DNA of 7,456 nt from Prevotella sp. (GTDB lineage Bacteria; Bacteroidota; Bacteroidia; Bacteroidales; Bacteroidaceae). The stretch lies in assembly GCA_016291915.1 (NCBI GenBank), contig JAEEZP010000039.1:1-7456 (forward strand). Reading direction: 5' to 3'. The notes below the pieces were generated by a model that had not been told where the DNA came from, ran no database searches, and worked only from the letters and a program-made list of their open reading frames with translations. Positions 1 through 7,310 of the stretch are shown here, piece after piece (the stretch's first letter is position 1; every line of letters starts with the position of its first letter). Both the position numbers and the translations under genes were made by a program.

Positions 1-1
1 G

Positions 2-2581
2 GCAATTGCTGCTTTGTTTTTAATACAGGGTGAAGTATCAGCTTCTTCCTTATATCGAAGTAATGAATCATTTGTCTTTTCGAATGATACCGTAAAGAAA
101 GACACCGTAAAAAATATACCTGCTGACGGACAACACCCACGAATGAGAAAGGGTGAAGACGGTTCTGCTGCTAAAGGTGGACGTCCAGGAGCCGGTGCGC
201 CAAAGAAAGATGATTATAAAGAGCTGCTTAAGAAAGGCGGTTCGGTGCAAAAAGGTGTATTTACCGTGCGTCATATTGATACGAAGTGGTATTTCGAGGT
301 TCCTGAAAAGATGATGAACCGAATGTTCCTCGTGGTGACCCGTTTTGTAAACGTGCCCCAGGGATTTGCGAAATTACCGGGTGAGGAGGTAAACCATAAT
401 ACAGTTTATTTCGAGCGTCGCGATGACAAGACCCTCTTTATGCGTAACTATATAAAGACACAGATAGCTAACGCAAAGGATAATATGGCTCAATTGGTTG
501 AAAAATCAACCATTGATCCTATCATCATGAAGTTTGACATCATCGGTAAGGACTCTGTTACAGGCGACCATCTGGTTGATGTGACAAACCTTTTCATGCA
601 GGATAATCATATCAGCAGTTTTTCTCAGAGTGATAAGAATATGATTGGTGTGGCAGGACTTATGCAAGATCGTAGTTTTATTGATACGATAAAGGCTTTT
701 CCTACCAATATAGAGGTGGCTACCTTGCGTACCTATGCGGCGACAGCAGGCAGTAATGCTCCCACTCCAACCGGACAACGTATGCAACGGTCAATTGCAG
801 CCCGTACAGGTTCTATCACCTTAAGTTTGAATACGAGTATCGTGCTTCTCCCGGAAGTACCGATGCAACCACGTCTGGAAGATGATCGTGTCGGCTATTT
901 CGTGGAACGCTTCACGACATTCTCTGATGATGAACCGTCAAAACATTATGCCATGACACAGCGTTACCGCTTGGAACCGAAGGATCCGAAGGCTTACGCT
1001 GCAGGTAAGCTCACTGAACCGAAAAAACAGATTGTCTATTATATCGACCCGGCAACACCAAAGAAATGGGTACCTTATTTGATTAAAGGTGTCAATGACT
1101 GGAATGTGGCATTTGAGGCAGCTGGTTTCAAGAATGCTATTGTGGCCAAGGAAGTACCTGCCGGCAGTGATATCAGTCCCGATGATGCCCGCTATAGTTT
1201 CCTGCGTTATTTACCCAGTGAAACAGAAAATGCTTACGGTCCCCATGTCAGTGATCCCCGTTCAGGAGAAATCATTGAGGCACATGTTTGCTGGTATCAT
1301 AATGTGATGAGTCTCGTGCGTAAGTGGTATATCACCCAATGTGGTCCACTTGACAAACGGGCACAGAAGATGCAACTCGATGATAAACTGATGGGTGAAC
1401 TCATCCGTTTTGTCAGTTCACATGAGGTAGGACATACCTTAGGTCTGCGACACAATATGATTTCCAGCCATTTCACCCCCGTAGAGAAACTACGTGACAA
1501 GAAATGGGTGGAGGCTCATGGACATACTTACAGCATCATGGATTATGCGCGTTTCAATTATGTGGCACAACCAGAGGATAATATCTCAGAGAAAGGATTA
1601 TTCCCACGTATCAACGACTATGACAAGTGGGCTATCAAATGGGGCTACCAGTATCGTCCTGAGTTTAAGGATCCCTACAAGGAGCGTGTGGCTTTACGCA
1701 AGGAAGTGACAGACATGCTTCGTAAGAATCCGCATGTAGCCTACTGCGGTGATGAGGGTCGTGGACAGGATCCGCGCAGTCAGACGGAGAGTATCGGTGA
1801 CAACAATATGAAAGCCAGCGACTACGGTATCAAAAACCTGAAGCGTATCATGGATAATCTGGAGAAATGGACAGCTCAGCCAGATGGACAATATGATGAT
1901 CTGAACGAGATGTATCAGTCGGTTCGTCAGCAGTTCCAGCGTTACTGCGGTCATGTGCAACGCAACATCCTCGGTCGTCAGATAAACACGATTCCGGGTA
2001 TGAAACGTTACGATTATACACCGAAGGAAACCCAGAAAGAAGCTATTCAGTGGATGGGTCGTAATGTGTTGGATGCACCGCTGTGGCTCTACCCGCAGAG
2101 TATCCTTGATAAGGTAGGCACTGATGCAGATGATGAGATGATCAATCGCTCACGTACCGTTTTGGCATACTTACTCAGTGGAACGATGGTAGCCAACCAA
2201 ATCAAGCGTGGTAATTATCCTGCTGAGGAATATCTTGACGATGTATTGGCTGCAGCATGGAAACCGATTGAAGGTACAAACGAAAGGCTGAACAATTTCA
2301 ATCGTCAGATGCAACGCGCTTACGTTAACTTACTTGGAGCCGCCATCAATCCGAAACAGACAACGACAACAAGTAACAGCCAAACTTCGTCAGCAGCATC
2401 GGCAAATACCAATGCCTTAAACAGCGATGCTATTCTCTATCTGTTGATGCATCTCGATAAGGTGGAGAAAAAGGTAAGTCAACTTGCAGACAATGCTACT
2501 GGTATCAACCGTATGCATTATCAGGATTTACAGTTGAAGATCCGTAAGATTAAGGGAGAATATAACAAGGTTGAAAAATAA
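2..2581 (+). CDS. Secreted zinc-dependent metalloprotease (DUF5118/DUF5117/DUF4953 type), 5' end outside window
   Basis: Probably an exported zinc endopeptidase; its substrate is unknown. The zinc site is an extended metzincin-like motif, HEVGHTLGLRHN, at nt 1421-1456 (HExxHxxGxxH, three His ligands and a catalytic Glu). A Met-turn-like SIMDY follows at nt 1532-1546. Domain order by resemblance: a short DUF5118-like segment (about nt 210-310), a DUF5117-like beta-rich region (about 310-950), then a DUF4953-like catalytic region (about 1240-2300). An S/T/N/Q-rich linker (about 2357-2420) leads to a charged helical tail. The first possible start, a TTG at nt 14, is unlikely to be real: the in-frame codons before it (AIAA, then LFLIQGEVSA) read as the core of a signal peptide, so the true start lies upstream. 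About 860 residues are visible, close to what I expect for a full-length family member. The stop is 23 bp before the TonB receptor gene, which suggests co-transcription. The family is a confident call; the biological role is not. Confidence 0.9.
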   Translation, partial: AIAALFLIQGEVSASSLYRSNESFVFSNDTVKKDTVKNIPADGQHPRMRKGEDGSAAKGGRPGAGAPKKDDYKELLKKGGSVQKGVFTVRHIDTKWYFEVPEKMMNRMFLVVTRFVNVPQGFAKLPGEEVNHNTVYFERRDDKTLFMRNYIKTQIANAKDNMAQLVEKSTIDPIIMKFDIIGKDSVTGDHLVDVTNLFMQDNHISSFSQSDKNMIGVAGLMQDRSFIDTIKAFPTNIEVATLRTYAATAGSNAPTPTGQRMQRSIAARTGSITLSLNTSIVLLPEVPMQPRLEDDRVGYFVERFTTFSDDEPSKHYAMTQRYRLEPKDPKAYAAGKLTEPKKQIVYYIDPATPKKWVPYLIKGVNDWNVAFEAAGFKNAIVAKEVPAGSDISPDDARYSFLRYLPSETENAYGPHVSDPRSGEIIEAHVCWYHNVMSLVRKWYITQCGPLDKRAQKMQLDDKLMGELIRFVSSHEVGHTLGLRHNMISSHFTPVEKLRDKKWVEAHGHTYSIMDYARFNYVAQPEDNISEKGLFPRINDYDKWAIKWGYQYRPEFKDPYKERVALRKEVTDMLRKNPHVAYCGDEGRGQDPRSQTESIGDNNMKASDYGIKNLKRIMDNLEKWTAQPDGQYDDLNEMYQSVRQQFQRYCGHVQRNILGRQINTIPGMKRYDYTPKETQKEAIQWMGRNVLDAPLWLYPQSILDKVGTDADDEMINRSRTVLAYLLSGTMVANQIKRGNYPAEEYLDDVLAAAWKPIEGTNERLNNFNRQMQRAYVNLLGAAINPKQTTTTSNSQTSSAASANTNALNSDAILYLLMHLDKVEKKVSQLADNATGINRMHYQDLQLKIRKIKGEYNKVEK

Positions 2582-2604
2582 AACCGATAATAGTTAGAAA
2601 GATA

Positions 2605-4659
2605 ATGTCTATTAGGAAATATATCTTTGCAACAGTGATGATCATCACTGCTGCTCAAACAAATGCTCAGACCAACGACACCACAGATATCTGGAAGGAG
2701 TCAGAACTGAAGGAGGTTACCGTTGTGTCCGGTTCCAGCACACGTCGTATGGCAGGAGCTGTCAATGGTGCTGTCATTACCAGAGATGAACTTTTCAAGG
2801 CCGCCTGTTGTAACCTAGGAGAAAGTTTTACGACAAATCCTTCTGTGGATGTTAACTATAGTGATGCTGCTACGGGTGCAAAACAAATTAAGTTACTGGG
2901 CCTTTCCGGTACATACGTACAGATGCTTACAGAGAACCTGCCTAATTTTCGCGGTGCAGCAGCACCCTATTCTCTTGGTTATGTGCCGGGACCGTGGATG
3001 AAGAGTATTCAGGTGTCGAAGGGAAGTGCTTCCGTGCGTAACGGTTTTGAGTCGATAACCGGACAGATAGATGTAGAATACCTCAAACCTGATGATGAAG
3101 AGGGTCTAACAGTCAATCTTTTCGGCAATACCATGAGTAAGTTCGAGGCTAATGCTGACGCTAACCTCCATGTCAACGGACCATTGGCAACAGAGGTGTT
3201 GGCACACTATGAGAACGACTGGGGAGGGCATGACCGTAACCATGATGGTTTTATTGATATGCCGAAGGTGCGTCAGTACAACTTACAAAACCGTTGGCGC
3301 AGTGTGGGTGATCATTATATCTTCCATGCAGGAGTGGGTCTTCTGAAAGAAAAGCGTGAGGGTGGACAGGCGGGTCATCATGCCAATACCGCTGACCCTT
3401 ATCTCATTAATATTGAGACAGATCGTTATGAAGCATACATGAAACATGCCTTTGTGCTCAACAAGGAGCATGGGACCAATATCGCTTTCATGAGCAATGC
3501 TTCGATGCATGAGCAGGATGGTTACTATGGCCGAAAGAGTTATTATGTGAATCAAAAGAATGCTTATGCACAGTTGATGTTCGAGACAAACTTCACGAAA
3601 GAACATAATCTGTCGGCAGGAGTGAGTTTCAATCATGATTATCTGCACCAGCGGGCTAATGGTCTGTTAAGTTGGAACACCTTCACTGGAGAGCTTTTAG
3701 ATTTCTCAAACAAATATCTTTATATGATTCATAAAGAAACCACTCCAGGTGTTTATGCGCAGTATACATACAATAAGAACGAACGACTGATCCTGATGGC
3801 GGGCATACGTGTAGATGACAGTAATGTTTATGGAACTTTCATTACCCCGCGCTTACATATCAAATATATGCCTTCCGACCTTGTCAGTTTCCGCCTGTCA
3901 GCAGGAAAAGGATATCGTACACCGTTTGCGTATGCGGAAAACAGCAATCTGCTGGCCAGTGGGCGTAACCTCTTGGTTGATGAACCACTGAACCAGGAAG
4001 AAGCATGGAACTACGGAATTACGATGGCATGGCTCATTCCTCTGTTTGACAAGACGCTCAAGCTAAATGCGGATTACTATTACACCGACTTCAAGGAACA
4101 GGCTGTAGTTGATTATGAGATGGATCTCTCGAGGATTATCATTCATAATCTTAAGGGTAAGTCGTATAGCCACACCTTCCAGATAGATGCTACCTATCCG
4201 GTTTTCAAAGGAATGACTGTCACAGCTGCTTATCGACTGAATGATGTGAAATGTGCTTATGGTAAGGAGAATAAACTCATGACCAAACCACTTACCAGCC
4301 GTTACAAGGGATTACTTACAGCGTCTTATAAGACACCCCTTGGTCTGTGGCAGTTCGATGCTACCTTGCAGTTCAATGGCGGTGGACGACTGCCGACACC
4401 GGATATTGACAGTAACGGACAGGAGATGTGGCCTTCCAACTTCCATTCCTACGAACAGCTAAGTGCACAAATCACCCGTTGGTTCCGTCATTTCTCTGTC
4501 TATATAGGAGGAGAGAACTTGACAAGCTTCAAGCAGAAGAACCCTATCGTCAACGCTCATGATCCATGGAGCGACAAATTCGATGCTACCATGGTATGGG
4601 GCCCTGTGCAAGGAGCTATGGGTTACATCGGTGTAAGAATCAATGTTGGCCGACTCTAA
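2605..4659 (+). CDS. TonB-dependent outer-membrane receptor, probable metal-related substrate
   Basis: A 684-residue outer-membrane transporter expected to import a ligand using TonB/ExbBD energy. The signal peptide is residues 1-21 (cut at TNA-Q). A TonB-box-like LKEVTVVSG (35-43) leads into the plug (about 38-165), which carries the ACCNLGESF...NPSVDV segment (C68, C69), a YVPGPW motif and GFESITGQIDVEY. A beta-barrel of alternating aromatic strands follows, ending in GYIGVRINVGRL. The barrel has an EF-hand-like DRNHDGFID (210-218). The CarboxypepD_reg-like domain common at the N-terminus of Bacteroidota receptors is absent: only about 13 residues separate the signal peptide from the TonB box. 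From family knowledge, receptors with this CCN plug motif often lie beside HMA-domain proteins, as here (75 bp downstream), so a metal or metal complex, perhaps copper, is a reasonable substrate. That is inference. The ATG at 2605 is chosen because it directly begins a good signal peptide. Confidence 0.92.
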   Translation: MSIRKYIFATVMIITAAQTNAQTNDTTDIWKESELKEVTVVSGSSTRRMAGAVNGAVITRDELFKAACCNLGESFTTNPSVDVNYSDAATGAKQIKLLGLSGTYVQMLTENLPNFRGAAAPYSLGYVPGPWMKSIQVSKGSASVRNGFESITGQIDVEYLKPDDEEGLTVNLFGNTMSKFEANADANLHVNGPLATEVLAHYENDWGGHDRNHDGFIDMPKVRQYNLQNRWRSVGDHYIFHAGVGLLKEKREGGQAGHHANTADPYLINIETDRYEAYMKHAFVLNKEHGTNIAFMSNASMHEQDGYYGRKSYYVNQKNAYAQLMFETNFTKEHNLSAGVSFNHDYLHQRANGLLSWNTFTGELLDFSNKYLYMIHKETTPGVYAQYTYNKNERLILMAGIRVDDSNVYGTFITPRLHIKYMPSDLVSFRLSAGKGYRTPFAYAENSNLLASGRNLLVDEPLNQEEAWNYGITMAWLIPLFDKTLKLNADYYYTDFKEQAVVDYEMDLSRIIIHNLKGKSYSHTFQIDATYPVFKGMTVTAAYRLNDVKCAYGKENKLMTKPLTSRYKGLLTASYKTPLGLWQFDATLQFNGGGRLPTPDIDSNGQEMWPSNFHSYEQLSAQITRWFRHFSVYIGGENLTSFKQKNPIVNAHDPWSDKFDATMVWGPVQGAMGYIGVRINVGRL

Positions 4660-4734
4660 TCCTCACGATTGTTCGTATAGATTTCTATGATTATATATGA
4701 TGATACAAATTAATGAACTAAAAAATTTTTAAAA

Positions 4735-5154
4735 ATGAAAAAAACAACATTATTGCTGACGATGCTGCTTATGGCAGCTGTTACATTTGCTAAAGACATC
4801 AAGACCGTTGTCTTCACCACACAACCACAGATGCACTGTGAGAGTTGTGAAAATAAAATCAAAGGTAACCTGCGCTTTGAGAAAGGTATCAAGAATATTG
4901 AAACCAATATTGATGAACAGGCTGTTACCATTCAGTATGATGCCGACAAGACCAATGAGGAAGCTATCATGAAAGCTTTCGGCAAGATCGGTTATCAGGC
5001 AACGAAAAAAGAGGCTGCTAAGAAAGAATGCAGTGAGAAGAAAGAGAACTGTGACAAATGCAAGGCAGAAGGCACAGAGAAAGCAGAGTGCTGCAAAGAA
5101 AAGAAAGAGTGCGCAGAGAAAAAGGAATGTTGTGGAAAGTGTGAAAAACAATAA
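4735..5154 (+). CDS. Periplasmic heavy-metal-associated (HMA) domain protein with Cys-rich tail
   Basis: A 139-residue exported metal-binding protein. Residues 1-19 are a signal peptide (MKKTTLLLTMLLMAAVTFA, cut before K20). Residues about 23-90 form a ferredoxin-like HMA fold with the metal loop MHCESC (M33, C35, C38), the MxCxxC signature of copper chaperones and P1B-ATPase N-termini, and a GY near its end (G86-Y87). The tail (91-139) is almost entirely Lys, Glu, Ala and Cys. It has nine cysteines (99, 106, 109, 119, 120, 126, 132, 133, 136), which suggests extra thiolate metal binding. No lipobox is present, so it is probably soluble in the periplasm. It follows the TonB receptor by 75 bp of AT-rich sequence (an A/T run ends at the ATG) and is followed by a terminator, so it is the last gene of the unit. 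Cu(I) is the likeliest ion; Zn or Cd cannot be excluded. Confidence 0.9.
   Translation: MKKTTLLLTMLLMAAVTFAKDIKTVVFTTQPQMHCESCENKIKGNLRFEKGIKNIETNIDEQAVTIQYDADKTNEEAIMKAFGKIGYQATKKEAAKKECSEKKENCDKCKAEGTEKAECCKEKKECAEKKECCGKCEKQ
5020..5145 (+). repeat. Internal duplication of a Cys/Lys/Glu unit in the HMA protein tail
   Basis: Two copies of a 15-residue unit, consensus KKECxEKKExCxKCx, occupy residues 96-110 (nt 5020-5064) and 123-137 (nt 5101-5145), 27 codons apart. Eleven of 15 residues are identical, including all three shared cysteines, while only about 29 of 45 bases match. The protein pattern is therefore kept better than the DNA. The spacer between them (111-122) has another Cys-Cys pair. 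Confidence 0.8.
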
Positions 5155-5183
5155 CTAAACACGAATCACATTCCATATCTAAT

Positions 5184-5232
5184 ACCCAGCATTACCGACA
5201 TGCAAGTGTCTGTGATGCTGGGTTTTTATTTT
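5184..5232 (+). terminator. Intrinsic terminator after the HMA gene
   Basis: A perfect 9-bp stem ACCCAGCAT (5184-5192) / ATGCTGGGT (5215-5223) is followed directly by a T-rich run (TTTTTATTTT). Inside the loop a second short hairpin, GACAT / GTGTC around a GCAA tetraloop (5197-5210), can stack on the stem. It lies 29 bp after the HMA stop codon and ends the upstream transcription unit. Confidence 0.88.
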
Positions 5233-5244
5233 CATCATTTTTTT

Positions 5245-5276
5245 ATTGTTTTTCTCGATTTTTCTTTCTATCTTTA
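5245..5276 (+). promoter_or_regulatory. Bacteroidota-type promoter for the GH97 gene
   Basis: The -33-like element is ATTG (5245-5248; consensus TTTG). A 20-nt spacer leads to the -7-like TATCTTTA (5269-5276; consensus TAnnTTTG, last base differing). Spacing fits the known primary sigma factor pattern of this phylum. Initiation near 5281-5285 would give a leader of only about 20 nt, A-rich and without a Shine-Dalgarno sequence. It starts 13 bp after the terminator, which supports independent transcription of the gene. Confidence 0.65.
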
Positions 5277-5303
5277 CACTGCAAAAAGAAAAAATGATTG
5301 ATC

Positions 5304-7259
5304 ATGAAGAAGTTTTGGACTTTATTCTTGCTGGTCTTTACCGTGATGACTGTCCATGGCAAAGACTACAGCGTTAAGTCTCCCAATGGAAAGCTGACGG
5401 TAAAGGTACATGCAGCTTCTACATTGACATGGGAGATTGAATATCAGGGAAGAACCGTATTGGCGCCCTCAGCCATGTCTGTAGATATCTACTCTGCAGT
5501 GCTGGGAAAGAATGTGAAGGTCAGAAAAGCATCCTTCCAACAGATTAATCAGTCGTTCGACACCCCTGTCTATAAGAAATCCCGTGTCAAAGACCACTAT
5601 CAATCACTTACGCTTTTCTGCAAGGATGGATATAACGTAGAGTTCCGTGCATACGATGAGGGAGCTGCCTATCGTTTCTTGGTGAACAGATACATTGATA
5701 AGCTCCATCATGAACAGGTGGAATTCTGTTTTGCCGATGATTACCAAGCCTACATACCTTATGTCAACAGCGGAGAAGATAATCGCTATGGTACTTCTTT
5801 CGAATCGTTTTATGATGAACAACGTCTGTCTGAGATGTATCCCAACTCGCTGGCATTCCTCCCCTTGGCCATCTGTCTGCCTAGCGGCATGAAAGCGGTG
5901 ATTATGGAGGCGGGCGTACGTGATTATCCCGGATTGTTTTTAAAGAAAGGAAAAGGTAACACCTTCGTTGGTGAGCATGCCCCCTATGTGTTGGAAGATC
6001 ATCGTGTGGGTCGTGATCTGATACCTACCAAACGTGCTGATTATATTGCTAACGGCAGTAATGGAAAACTCCCATGGCGTGTGGTTCTCGTTACGGAGAA
6101 TGATGCACAACTTCTTGATAATGATATGGCTCAACGTCTATCTGAACCCTGTAAGATTGATGATGTGTCGTGGATCAAACCCGGATTGGTGGCTTGGGAT
6201 TGGTGGAATCACACCAATATCACCGGTGTTGATTTCAGATCAGGTATGAATACCCCTACTTATAAGTATTTTATCGACTTTGCACAGAAATACGAATTGC
6301 CATATATCATTATCGATGAGGGGTGGAGTGATGCCGATGATCTTTTTACAGTCAGTAAAGAGATAGATCTCTCCGCGTTGATTGATTATGGGAAGCGAAA
6401 ACAGGTGGATATTATACTCTGGTGCACATGGAGGAATTTGGTTAAGGATATCGAGAAGACCATGAGCCACTATGCCGCTATGGGAATCAAGGGTTTCAAG
6501 GTGGATTTCTTTGATCGTGACGACCAGCGGGTAGCACAGGATGTTGAGCGGATGGCAGCCTGTGCGGCAAACCACCATCTGGTACTTGACTTGCATGGCT
6601 ATAAACCGATAGGATTACAGCGCGCCTATCCCAACATCCTCAATATAGAGGGTGTGAGAGGATTAGAGAATACGAAATGGGAACGGCGAGTGGGTAATGC
6701 CCCTGAAAATGATTTCCCTCGTTACGACGTGATGATTCCTTACCTGCGTATGTTATCAGGACCGATGGATTATACGCCGGGTGCTATGCTGAATGCCACG
6801 AAGGATTTCTTCATAGGTAATAATCGTCAGCCGATGAGTCAGGGCACACGCGTTCATCAGATGGCTATGTATGTGTTGTATGAAGCCCCTTTGCAGATGT
6901 TAGCCGACAGTCCTACCAAATATCTCCGCAATCCTGAGTGTACCGCTTTTATCTCGCAGATACCTACTGTTTTCGATGAGACCGTTGCCTTGGCCGGTGA
7001 GATAGGACAGTACGCAGCCATCGCCAGGAGAAAAGGTGATGTATGGTATGTAGGTGTATTAAATAATTGGGATTCCCGCGATATAGAGATTCCTCTGTCT
7101 TTCCTCAAAAAACCGCTGAATGCAGAAATTTTCGCTGATGGTATCAATGCTGATAAGGAAGCTACTGACTATTCTATTACTAAAAGTCAGGTAAGCGGTG
7201 ACGAAACGTTGAAAATACATCTTGCCCCCGGAGGAGGATGGGTGGCTATTCTGAGATAG
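5304..7259 (+). CDS. Glycoside hydrolase family 97, retaining type (alpha-galactosidase-like)
   Basis: A 651-residue exported exo-glycosidase, probably periplasmic, removing alpha-galactose or possibly beta-L-arabinopyranose from oligosaccharides. A signal peptide (residues 1 to about 19, MKKFWTLFLLVFTVMTVHG, no lipobox) precedes the GH97 N-terminal beta-sandwich (about 20-270), a TIM barrel (about 275-560; WDWWNHTN at 298, DEGW at 338) and a C-terminal beta domain ending in LAPGGGW. The key evidence is KVDFFDRDD with D401, matching the nucleophile of retaining GH97 enzymes; inverting SusB has Gly there. E455 (GLENTKW) fits the acid/base position. E449 (NIEGVRG) and E202 (IMEAGVRDYPG) fit calcium ligands. 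SusB's catalytic base in HEAVRP is replaced here by HGYKP. These equivalences rest on remembered family motifs, not an alignment. ATG 5304 is chosen over the in-frame TTG at 5298 because it gives a standard MKK signal peptide. No SusC/SusD genes adjoin it. Confidence 0.92.
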   Translation: MKKFWTLFLLVFTVMTVHGKDYSVKSPNGKLTVKVHAASTLTWEIEYQGRTVLAPSAMSVDIYSAVLGKNVKVRKASFQQINQSFDTPVYKKSRVKDHYQSLTLFCKDGYNVEFRAYDEGAAYRFLVNRYIDKLHHEQVEFCFADDYQAYIPYVNSGEDNRYGTSFESFYDEQRLSEMYPNSLAFLPLAICLPSGMKAVIMEAGVRDYPGLFLKKGKGNTFVGEHAPYVLEDHRVGRDLIPTKRADYIANGSNGKLPWRVVLVTENDAQLLDNDMAQRLSEPCKIDDVSWIKPGLVAWDWWNHTNITGVDFRSGMNTPTYKYFIDFAQKYELPYIIIDEGWSDADDLFTVSKEIDLSALIDYGKRKQVDIILWCTWRNLVKDIEKTMSHYAAMGIKGFKVDFFDRDDQRVAQDVERMAACAANHHLVLDLHGYKPIGLQRAYPNILNIEGVRGLENTKWERRVGNAPENDFPRYDVMIPYLRMLSGPMDYTPGAMLNATKDFFIGNNRQPMSQGTRVHQMAMYVLYEAPLQMLADSPTKYLRNPECTAFISQIPTVFDETVALAGEIGQYAAIARRKGDVWYVGVLNNWDSRDIEIPLSFLKKPLNAEIFADGINADKEATDYSITKSQVSGDETLKIHLAPGGGWVAILR

Positions 7260-7310
7260 TATTGTTATGATAATAGGAATACAATGATATATACTAACTA
7301 AATACATGTT

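Larger units (their letters stand above)
2..5154 (+). other. Probable operon: metalloprotease, TonB receptor, HMA protein
   Basis: Three genes share one strand with gaps of 23 and 75 bp. No terminator-like hairpin is visible in either gap, and a strong one follows the third gene. All three products carry export signals (the first seen only in part). The promoter would lie upstream of the window. The 75-bp gap holds only a poor -7-like element (TAGATTTC at 4678-4685) with no properly spaced TTG, so a separate promoter for the last gene is possible but weak. Confidence 0.6.

Noticed and set aside
14..16. TTG as the start codon of the metalloprotease
   Set aside because: The reading frame stays open to the window edge, and the preceding in-frame codons (AIAA) continue the hydrophobic signal-peptide core. 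The real start is upstream of the window.
3283..3648. 121-residue open frame on the - strand inside the TonB receptor gene
   Set aside because: It is a shadow of the receptor coding sequence, with no recognisable domain and no start signal.
4678..4685. TAGATTTC as a -7 element for the HMA gene
   Set aside because: No TTG lies at the required distance (the nearest is about 29 nt away) and the last consensus base is wrong, so it is too weak to annotate.
4720..4734. A/T palindrome (AAAAATTTTT) just before the HMA start as a terminator or operator
   Set aside because: It has only A-T pairs and no loop or GC stem. AT-rich leaders before the start codon are usual in this phylum.
4750..5151. 133-residue open frame on the - strand opposite the HMA gene, rich in Phe/Leu/Cys
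   Set aside because: It is the antisense of the Lys/Glu-rich (AAG/GAA) tail, which reads as CTT/TTC. It has no start context of its own and fully overlaps a well-supported gene.
5298..5300. TTG start for the GH97 gene
   Set aside because: An ATG two codons later gives a typical MKK signal peptide, and TTG starts are uncommon.
7260..7310. Promoter in the gap before the lipoprotein gene
   Set aside because: The gap is AT-rich but has no TAnnTTTG-like element with a spaced TTG.
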